In this document: one piece after another, positions 6,218 to 6,390 of the stretch | Position numbering within the stretch: position 1 is the first letter of the stretch | Layout: each line of letters begins with the position of its first letter | From: Clostridia bacterium | Lineage (GTDB): Bacteria > Bacillota > Clostridia > Christensenellales > Borkfalkiaceae | Length of the DNA stretch: 6,390 nt | Direction of reading: 5' to 3' | Assembly (NCBI GenBank): GCA_017505675.1 | Contig: JAFVOV010000106.1 | Location: 1 to 6,390, forward strand | The notes under the pieces: generated by a model | Told to the model about the DNA's origin: nothing | Database searches by the model: none | What the model saw: only the letters and a program-made list of their open reading frames with translations | Translations under genes and position numbers: made by a program

Positions 6218-6390
6218 ATGAATAAGACTATTTTTAAAGGAACTTGTACGGCGGCTATTACCCCGTTTACTCAAGACGGCGTTGATTACGACGCTCTCGG
6301 CAGATTAATCGAATATCAAATTGAAAATGGAATTGATGCTTTAACTATTTTAGGAACGACGGGTGAAGCACCTTGCGTTTCCGATTCTGA
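6218..6390 (+). CDS. dapA: 4-hydroxy-tetrahydrodipicolinate synthase, N-terminal fragment, cut by the right edge
   Basis: DapA condenses pyruvate with aspartate semialdehyde in the cytoplasm, the first committed step towards diaminopimelate and lysine. Only 57 complete residues are present. They start MNKTIFKGTCTAAITPF, match the first strand of the TIM barrel with its A(I/L)(V/I)TPF motif, and continue through LIEYQIENGIDAL to GTTGEAP, the conserved pyruvate-binding loop with paired threonines. The catalytic Schiff-base lysine and the tyrosines lie beyond the edge. The residues after GEAP read CVSDS where the family more often has TL or similar, a mild variation. The ATG has a modest ribosome site (AGCAGG, 7 nt upstream). 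The 43-nt gap after asd holds no terminator, so the two genes should share a transcript. Family call is sure despite truncation. Confidence 0.93.
   Translation, partial: MNKTIFKGTCTAAITPFTQDGVDYDALGRLIEYQIENGIDALTILGTTGEAPCVSDS

Overview
The window looks like ordinary chromosome from a low-G+C, Gram-positive-type bacterium, most likely an uncultured member of the Clostridia (Bacillota). This rests on the A+T-rich intergenic DNA, AGG-type Shine-Dalgarno sites, a YesL/DUF624-like membrane protein, a Clostridia-like Hsp33, and an adjacent asd-dapA pair. The lineage is an inference from overall flavour; no rRNA or other marker gene is present.

Layout: five genes run leftward over 1-4965 and two run rightward from 5158 to the right edge. 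The two sets diverge from an A+T-rich spacer (4966-5157) in which a plausible sigma-A-type promoter can be read for each direction. Reading the leftward set in order of transcription: a six-segment membrane protein with a long charged tail (YesL/DUF624-like); a stem-loop; hslO (redox-regulated chaperone Hsp33); a 564-residue TPR-repeat protein; a 275-residue HEAT-like repeat protein; a terminator-like hairpin; and the first 61 residues of a chromate-transporter-family (ChrA) protein that continues past the left edge. hslO, the TPR gene and the HEAT-like gene are packed with a 2-nt gap and an 8-nt overlap, so they are almost certainly co-transcribed and translationally coupled.

The rightward set is asd (aspartate-semialdehyde dehydrogenase, complete) followed 43 nt later by dapA (4-hydroxy-tetrahydrodipicolinate synthase, N-terminal part only). 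Asd supplies the aspartate semialdehyde that DapA condenses with pyruvate, so this is the start of a lysine/diaminopimelate operon feeding cell-wall and lysine synthesis.

Two start sites differ from the longest possible reading frame. hslO more likely starts at a TTG at 3628 than at the GTG at 3661, and the membrane protein more likely starts at the ATG at 4965 than at the TTG at 4977. I see no mobile element, CRISPR array, tRNA, rRNA or riboswitch. I do not see convincing evidence of an undescribed system. The least explained part is the pair of repeat proteins coupled to hslO.
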